This document shows, one piece after another, positions 59,433-64,000 of a DNA stretch of 64,000 nucleotides (its first letter is position 1; each line of letters starts with the position of its first letter). A program made the position numbers and the translations under genes. This stretch comes from BD2-11 sp965115885. GTDB lineage: Bacteria > Gemmatimonadota > Gemmatimonadetes > Longimicrobiales > Gaopeijiaceae. The DNA is taken from NCBI GenBank assembly GCA_965115885.1, contig OZ220479.1, positions 3,410,001 to 3,474,000 on the forward strand. Direction: 5' to 3'. Under the pieces are notes generated by a model that worked only from the letters and a program-made list of their open reading frames with translations, was not told the origin of the DNA and searched no databases.

Positions 59433-60377
59433 TTATACCTGCCCGCCGGGGGACGGTTCCGACGCCGATCCGGCGGCGGGGCGCGGCCATCGCCGGTGTT
59501 GCCACAGGTACTGGCTCGGATGACGCCGAACCCAGCGCTCGAGCGCCGCGACGTGCGCGCGCGTCAGCGACTCCAGATCCCGGGCCAGCGAGCCGGTCGG
59601 CGGCACCGAGATCCGCTCCAGCACCACGCGATAGGGGACGGCGGCGGCGGGGTCGTGGAGGGCGACGCCCAGAACCAGGGGCGCTCCGCTGCGCAACGAG
59701 AGGAGAGCGGCGCCGCGGGCGGTCGAGGCCGGCCGACCGAAGAACTCCACCGCGAGGCCGCCCGCGTGGGCGTTCTGGTCGGCGAGCAGCGCGACCACCC
59801 GCCCCGCGCGGAGCGCGCGCAGCAGGGCATGCACCGGCTCGTGGCGGGAAATCACGTTCATGCCCAGGCGCCGGCGGGCCCGCGCCAGCGCGCGGTCGAA
59901 GAGCGGATTGTTCTGGGGACGCGCCACGACGTCCAGCGGGAGGCCGCGGCAGGCCAGCGCTCCGCCCCCCGCCTCCCAGTTGCCGAGATGACCGGTCACC
60001 AGGACGGCGCCCGCCCCGCGCGCCACCGCCTCCGCCAGCACCTCCCCGCCCTCCACCCGGGAGCGCGCGCGGAGTTCGCCGGGCGCGAGACGCGAGAGCC
60101 CGAAGACGGCCGCGGCCACGCGCCCCAGATGACGGTAGCTGTCCCGGGCCACCCGGGCCCGCCAGGCGGAGGAGCGCTCCGGGAAGGCGCGCGCGAGGTT
60201 CGCCGCGACGAGACGTCGGCGGACGAGGAGCACGTTCCCCGCCACCCACCCCGCCGCCGCCCCCAGCCCTTCGGTCCACCGCTCCGGAAGCCACCCCGCA
60301 CACCCCGCCGCCAAGCGGAGGAACGCGTATTCGATCCGGTGCCGGACGCGCGCGCGCCGCCGCTCGGACGCCCCCAT
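59433..60377 (-). CDS. lauroyl/lysophospholipid acyltransferase (LpxL/HtrB-like)
   Basis: This 314-residue protein has the HX4E catalytic motif HLGNWE and the family pattern RRLVAANLARAFPE, RVARDSYRHLGR, GAVLVTGHLGNWEAGG, VVARPQNNPLFDR, then ALLADQNAHAGGLAVEFFGRPAST and RHPSQYLWQHRRW. It transfers a secondary acyl chain to a lipid-A-like or other membrane lipid at the inner membrane. It lacks a long N-terminal membrane helix but has a weak one (YAFLRLAAGCAGWLP). It is 18 bp after the ABC exporter gene on the same strand. Confidence 0.88.
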   Translation of the reverse strand: MGASERRRARVRHRIEYAFLRLAAGCAGWLPERWTEGLGAAAGWVAGNVLLVRRRLVAANLARAFPERSSAWRARVARDSYRHLGRVAAAVFGLSRLAPGELRARSRVEGGEVLAEAVARGAGAVLVTGHLGNWEAGGGALACRGLPLDVVARPQNNPLFDRALARARRRLGMNVISRHEPVHALLRALRAGRVVALLADQNAHAGGLAVEFFGRPASTARGAALLSLRSGAPLVLGVALHDPAAAVPYRVVLERISVPPTGSLARDLESLTRAHVAALERWVRRHPSQYLWQHRRWPRPAAGSASEPSPGGQV

Positions 60378-60395
60378 GCGCGCGCGCCGCCGGGT

Positions 60396-62252
60396 TCAGC
60401 CCCGAGCCCGGGCCGCGTGCGGAACCCGGCGCGCGGTCGGCGCCGCAGCGCCGCCCTGCATCTCGTGGAGTCGGCGGTACGTCCCGGACGCGCGCATGAG
60501 CTGCTCGTGGTTCCCGGCCTCGACGATCCTGCCCCCGTCCAGCACGAAGATCCGTCGCGCGCCGCGCACGGTCGAAAGACGGTGCGCGATGACGAACACG
60601 GTGCGTCCCTCGCTCAGCCAGTCCAGGGCGCGCCGGACCCGGCGCTCCGATTCGGTGTCGAGCGAGCTGGTGGCCTCGTCGAGAATCAGGATGGGGGGAT
60701 CGCGCAGGATGGCGCGCGCGATCGCCAGCCGCTGGCGCTGGCCGCCGGAGAGTTCGGCGCCGCGCTCGCCGACCACGGTGTCGTAGCCCTCGGGAAGGGC
60801 TTCGATGAAGTCGTGGGCGCCCGCCGCGCGCGCCGCCGCCGCCACTTCCCCCGCCCCGGCCGCCACCCCGTAGGCGATGTTGGCGCGCACGGTGTCGTGA
60901 AAGAGCACGGTCTCCTGAGAGACGATCCCCATCTTTTCCCGCAGGCTGCGCAGCCGGAACCGTCGGATGTCGGTGCCGTCGATCAGGATCCGCCCCGACG
61001 TGACCTCGAAGAACCGGCCGAGCAAATCCACCAGGGTGCTCTTTCCGGCGCCGCTCGGCCCCACCACGGCCACCGTGGTCCCCTGCTCGACCTCGATCGA
61101 GACGTCCTCCAGAACCGGGCTGTCCTCGCGGTAGGCGAACCCGACCCGGTCGAAGACGATGCCGCGCTCGACCCCGGGGAAGGGGAGCGCGTCCGGTCGG
61201 TCGCGGATGCCCGCCGGAGCGTCCAGGAACTCGAACAGCCTGCGCCCCCCGGCCACGGCGGGCTGGATCATGGCGGGCAGCCTGCTCAGGTACTTGATCG
61301 GCCGGTAGAGCTTCGTGCTGAGCGCGACGAAGCCCATGAACGCGGGCCCCGTCAGTTCGCCCTCGACGAGCACCAGCCGAGTGCCGTACCAGAGGACGAC
61401 CACGGTGCCCAGCGCCGCCACCATCTCGGTCACCGGGGCCGCCAGGGCGCGCACCCGCTCGGTGCGCAGGAAGGTGCCGAAATAACGTTCCGTCAGGGCG
61501 CCGAAGCGCGCGCGCTCGTAGCCCTCCGCCGCCGACCCCTTGACCAGGCGGATCCCCGAGAAGGTTTCCTGGATCCGGGCGTTCACGAGGGCGGCGAGGT
61601 CGAGCACGCGTCCGTCTTCGCGCCGCAGCTTCTTCAGCATCGGTCCCCAGACGACCACCATGCCCGGGAGCACCGCGATCGAGAGCAACGTCAGCGGGAG
61701 GGACACGGCCACCATCAGCGCCGTCACGGCCCCCACCTCGAAGGCCGCCGAGATGGCGCGCATCGTCTCGCGCGCGAACAGGGTTCGTACCAGCTCGACG
61801 TCGTGGGTCAGCCGGGAGACGATCTGCCCGATGCGCGTGCGCCCGAAGAAGGCGAGATCGAGATCCAGAAGATGGCCGTGAACCTGGTTGCGCAGGTCGC
61901 GGGTCACCCCCTGCTCCACGCGCGCGCCGAGGTAGGTCTTGAGAAAGTCGAAGACGTTCTTGGCCGCGAGCGTGGCGAGGATCAACAGGATCAGCGCCTG
62001 GACCGCCTCCTGGGGCCCCGCCGCGCCGGCGACGAACCGTCCCGCCGTGGCGTCGAGGAGCCGTCCCAGCAGTCCGTCCCCGACCGCGCCCGCCGCATCC
62101 GCCTCCGGGTTCGTGAGCACGCTCAGGAACGGGATCAGCAACGCCATCGAGAAGGCGTCGAAGGCGGCGAACAGGAAGCTCGCGGCCACCGCGCCGAAGA
62201 ACGCCGCGACGTAGGGACCCAGGTAGCGCAGGATGCGGAGGTGGAGCCTCAC
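60396..62252 (-). CDS. MsbA-like ABC exporter (fused membrane and ATPase domains)
   Basis: This 618-residue half-transporter has six membrane helices in the first 330 residues and an ATPase domain with Walker A VVGPSGAGKSTLVDLLGR, the Q-loop GIVSQETVLFHD, signature LSGGQRQRLAIARAI, Walker B PILILDEATSSLD and the H-loop IAHRLSTV. It is similar to lipid or LPS flippases of the MsbA type; the presence of an LpxL-like gene right after supports a lipid substrate. The GTG start overlaps the stop of the regulator gene upstream (GTGA). The C-terminal 20 residues after LHEMQGG are basic and not conserved. Confidence 0.9.
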   Translation of the reverse strand: MRLHLRILRYLGPYVAAFFGAVAASFLFAAFDAFSMALLIPFLSVLTNPEADAAGAVGDGLLGRLLDATAGRFVAGAAGPQEAVQALILLILATLAAKNVFDFLKTYLGARVEQGVTRDLRNQVHGHLLDLDLAFFGRTRIGQIVSRLTHDVELVRTLFARETMRAISAAFEVGAVTALMVAVSLPLTLLSIAVLPGMVVVWGPMLKKLRREDGRVLDLAALVNARIQETFSGIRLVKGSAAEGYERARFGALTERYFGTFLRTERVRALAAPVTEMVAALGTVVVLWYGTRLVLVEGELTGPAFMGFVALSTKLYRPIKYLSRLPAMIQPAVAGGRRLFEFLDAPAGIRDRPDALPFPGVERGIVFDRVGFAYREDSPVLEDVSIEVEQGTTVAVVGPSGAGKSTLVDLLGRFFEVTSGRILIDGTDIRRFRLRSLREKMGIVSQETVLFHDTVRANIAYGVAAGAGEVAAAARAAGAHDFIEALPEGYDTVVGERGAELSGGQRQRLAIARAILRDPPILILDEATSSLDTESERRVRRALDWLSEGRTVFVIAHRLSTVRGARRIFVLDGGRIVEAGNHEQLMRASGTYRRLHEMQGGAAAPTARRVPHAARARG

Positions 62253-63841
62253 TCCCGCGGTCTCCGGCTCCGAGGCCGCAGGCGGACGACCGGCACGATC
62301 ATCTCCTCCGGCGAAATGCCTCCGTGCAGGAACGATCCCCGGTAACGCGACTGGTACTCGCGCAGCTTGGTCGGATAGACCATGAAATAGTCGTCCCGGG
62401 CGACGACGTAGGTCGTTCCCGCGCGCCCCGGGGGCAGGCGCAGATCGGCGGCCCTCCCGCTGCTGAAGACGGTGGACTTGCTCGCGGTCCTGAGGTTCAT
62501 CCCGAATTTGTAGCGCAGACTGGAAGTGGCGTCCCTGCGGGCGTACACCGTGGTCGGCCGGTTGCAGTGGATCGAGCCGTGGTCGGTGGTGAGCACCACG
62601 GAGCACCCCGCCGCCGCCGCCTCCTCGAGGACCCGGATGGCGGTGGAGCGCTCGAACCAGGCGCGCGTCAGGTTGCGCAGCGCGACTTCGTCGCGAGCCA
62701 CCTCCATGAGCACCGAGGATTCGCTGCGCCCGTGCGTCATGAGGTCCACGAAGTTGAACACCAGCGCCACCAGCGAACCCTCGGTGCGCACGGCCGACCG
62801 GAAGCGCGCCCGAACCTTGTCGCCCTCCCGGTCGGTGAAGATCTTTTCGTAGTGCACCGGCACGCGGCGCCCGGTCAGCCGCCGGAGCTGGGCCTCCAGC
62901 AACTCGTCCTCGAAGGCGTTCAGGCTTCCCTCGTCGTCGGACGCGTCCCACCACCCGGGCCGGAAGCGCGCGACCTCGTCGGGGAACAGTCCGCCGAAGA
63001 TGGCGTTGCGGGCGTACGGCGTGGCCGTGGGCAGAATCGAGTAGTAGAGCTTCTCCCGCACGTCGAACCAGGGCGACAGCAGGGGAGCGAGAACGCGCCA
63101 CTGGTCGAGCCGCATGCAGTCCAGGACCACCAGAACCACGGGATCCGCGCCCAACAGGGGAACCACGTGGTTCCCGACGACGTCCGTCGACAGCTCGGGC
63201 CGCCCGGACTCCGCGCCGGCCGTCCAGCGCGGGTAGGCGCGCGCGATCCAAGCGCCGAAATCGTGGCGCAGCTCCGCCAGGATCCCGTCGACGGAATCGA
63301 GCAGGCCGGATTCCCCTGCTTGGTCCAGCCGGATGTGCCAGTCCACCAGCTCGGCGTACAGCGAGGCGAACCCCTCGGGGGTGCGCGCCTCCGCGCGCAA
63401 CGCCGAGAGCTGCCCGAAGCGGGCCGCGAAGTCGCGCGCCACCTGCTGCTGGCGGATGCTCGGTCCCTCGAGGATGCGGGTGACCACCGACAGCACCTGG
63501 CGGGGACTGGTCGGCTTGACCAGATAGTCGTCGACGCGCCGCCCGATCGCCTCGGTCATGGTGCGGTCCTCCTCGGACTTGGTCACCATCACGACGCGCG
63601 CGTGGGGATCCCGACGGCGCAGGACGGCGAGCACGTCTAGGCCCCGGCGCCCGGGCATGCGCTCGTCGAGCAGGACCAGGTCGTAGCGGTTCCGGCCCAG
63701 AAGCGCGAGGGCGTCGTCGCCGTTGGCGATCGCGTCCACGTGGTAGCCCCGCTGCTGCAGGAAGAGCAGGTGGGGCCGCAGGAGGTCGATCTCGTCGTCG
63801 ACCCAGAGGACGCGCTTGGCGGAAGGGGCGGGCGGGATCAT
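62249..63841 (-). CDS. response regulator with PglZ effector domain (PorX-like)
   Basis: This 530-residue protein joins a receiver domain to a PglZ-type hydrolase domain, as in PorX, the regulator of type IX secretion and gliding. The receiver has VLWVDDEID with Asp 15-Asp 16, the phosphoacceptor Asp 59 in LVLLDERMPGR, and Lys near 88 in VVMVTKSEEDR. After a helical linker the PglZ domain shows VVLVVLDCMRLDQWRVL, SILPTATPYARNAIFGGLFP, NFVDLMTHGRSE, VVLTTDHGSIHCNRP and LRYKFGMNL. In PorX this domain is a zinc phosphodiesterase for oligonucleotides. It is the first gene of the block driving the ABC exporter, acyltransferase and glycosyltransferase. Confidence 0.9.
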   Translation of the reverse strand: MIPPAPSAKRVLWVDDEIDLLRPHLLFLQQRGYHVDAIANGDDALALLGRNRYDLVLLDERMPGRRGLDVLAVLRRRDPHARVVMVTKSEEDRTMTEAIGRRVDDYLVKPTSPRQVLSVVTRILEGPSIRQQQVARDFAARFGQLSALRAEARTPEGFASLYAELVDWHIRLDQAGESGLLDSVDGILAELRHDFGAWIARAYPRWTAGAESGRPELSTDVVGNHVVPLLGADPVVLVVLDCMRLDQWRVLAPLLSPWFDVREKLYYSILPTATPYARNAIFGGLFPDEVARFRPGWWDASDDEGSLNAFEDELLEAQLRRLTGRRVPVHYEKIFTDREGDKVRARFRSAVRTEGSLVALVFNFVDLMTHGRSESSVLMEVARDEVALRNLTRAWFERSTAIRVLEEAAAAGCSVVLTTDHGSIHCNRPTTVYARRDATSSLRYKFGMNLRTASKSTVFSSGRAADLRLPPGRAGTTYVVARDDYFMVYPTKLREYQSRYRGSFLHGGISPEEMIVPVVRLRPRSRRPRE

Positions 63842-63901
63842 TTCGCGGGCCGGTCCGCCGCCGAAGGACCCGGAGGGAACGTGCGGCGCTGCGGAAACGG
63901 G

Positions 63902-64000
63902 CTATTCCATGCTGATGACATACCGGAACCAAGCCGCGACGGGCGCCCCGCCGCGACGGGCCGGCTCGAACACCCAGCGGGCGGCCTCCCGGATCAGTCG
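63902..64000 (-). CDS. C-terminal end of a TonB-type energy transducer (cut by window edge)
   Basis: The last 32 codons before a TAG stop read LIREAARWVFEPARRGGAPV and end RYVISME, the pattern of a TonB C-terminal domain (x-R-x-W-x-F-x-P-A-x-x-x-G-x-P-V). The start lies beyond the right edge. It would lie upstream of the regulator gene on the same strand with a 60-bp gap. Confidence 0.65.
   Translation of the reverse strand, partial: RLIREAARWVFEPARRGGAPVAAWFRYVISME

Noticed and set aside
60396..63932. A 1178-codon minus-strand frame joining regulator and exporter regions
   Set aside because: The regulator is encoded in a different frame (62249-63841); only the part below 62252 is the ABC exporter, which starts at an overlapping GTG.
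1..64000. tRNA or rRNA genes
   Set aside because: No T-loop consensus or rRNA-like conserved stretch was noticed; a covariance-model search would be needed to exclude them fully.

Overview
The window is GC-rich throughout and dense with genes that often overlap by 4 bases (ATGA or GTGA). The gene set suggests a Gram-negative, pigmented, aerobic heterotroph, with Gemmatimonadota as my best guess. It includes an LPS-type acyltransferase with an MsbA-like exporter, a PorX-like regulator, a TonB-type domain, a CruF/CrtB/CrtI carotenoid set, a multi-domain DUF1592 cytochrome and several secreted amidohydrolases. The phylum is inferred from gene content only.

Bases 1-14437 hold most of a BREX phage-defence island on the plus strand. 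In order it carries the end of brxC, an AAA ATPase paired with a DUF4276 protein, a pglX-type adenine methyltransferase, a lipoprotein with spondin-like repeats, pglZ and brxL. The pglX reading frame is broken exactly at a run of nine G, and the downstream frame is fully conserved, so the gene looks switched off by slippage at a homopolymer. The same kind of phase variation is known for pglX of Streptomyces Pgl.

Bases 14643-25905 carry a ferritin, a minus-strand DUF1592 cytochrome and a carotenoid operon: cruF, then a fused prenyl synthase/phytoene synthase, then crtI. A divergent Nramp-like transporter without the usual metal motif and a frameshifted DUF3224 gene follow.

Bases 26808-39000 carry two secreted amidohydrolase-fold proteins, an NTF2/SnoaL-like secreted protein, and an MscS channel overlapping a 1030-residue coiled-coil/NTPase-like protein. 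They end with a MerR regulator divergent from an ARPP-1 (DUF6569) gene. The control region between those two has three CTGNTGACA repeats on a good promoter. Bases 39129-39634 are unusual: a 10-bp hairpin, a perfect 17-bp inverted repeat, micro-ORFs, five exact 16-bp tandem repeats and an AT-rich micro-ORF for one membrane helix.

Bases 40260-50621 hold a YfcC-type permease, another amidohydrolase, then gyrB and the operon ech-recF-dciA-PHP on the minus strand, followed by ssb and rpsU on the plus strand. Bases 50694-55460 are minus-strand lipid and amino-acid metabolism: 3-hydroxyacyl-CoA dehydrogenase, thiolase, a LeuB-like dehydrogenase, a zinc-ribbon protein, a broken TPR-like ORF and a small unknown protein. 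Bases 55593-57721 carry hydantoinase B and a DUF6941 protein. Bases 57756-64000 form a minus-strand envelope block: a PorX-like response regulator with a PglZ domain, an MsbA-like ABC exporter, a lauroyl-type acyltransferase, a GT2 glycosyltransferase and a DUF3108 protein, with the end of a TonB-type gene at the right edge.

Three genes (pglX, DUF3224, TPR-like) are each broken by what looks like one missing base, so sequencing or assembly error must be weighed against real phase variation or decay. No tRNA, rRNA, CRISPR array or transposase was recognised.
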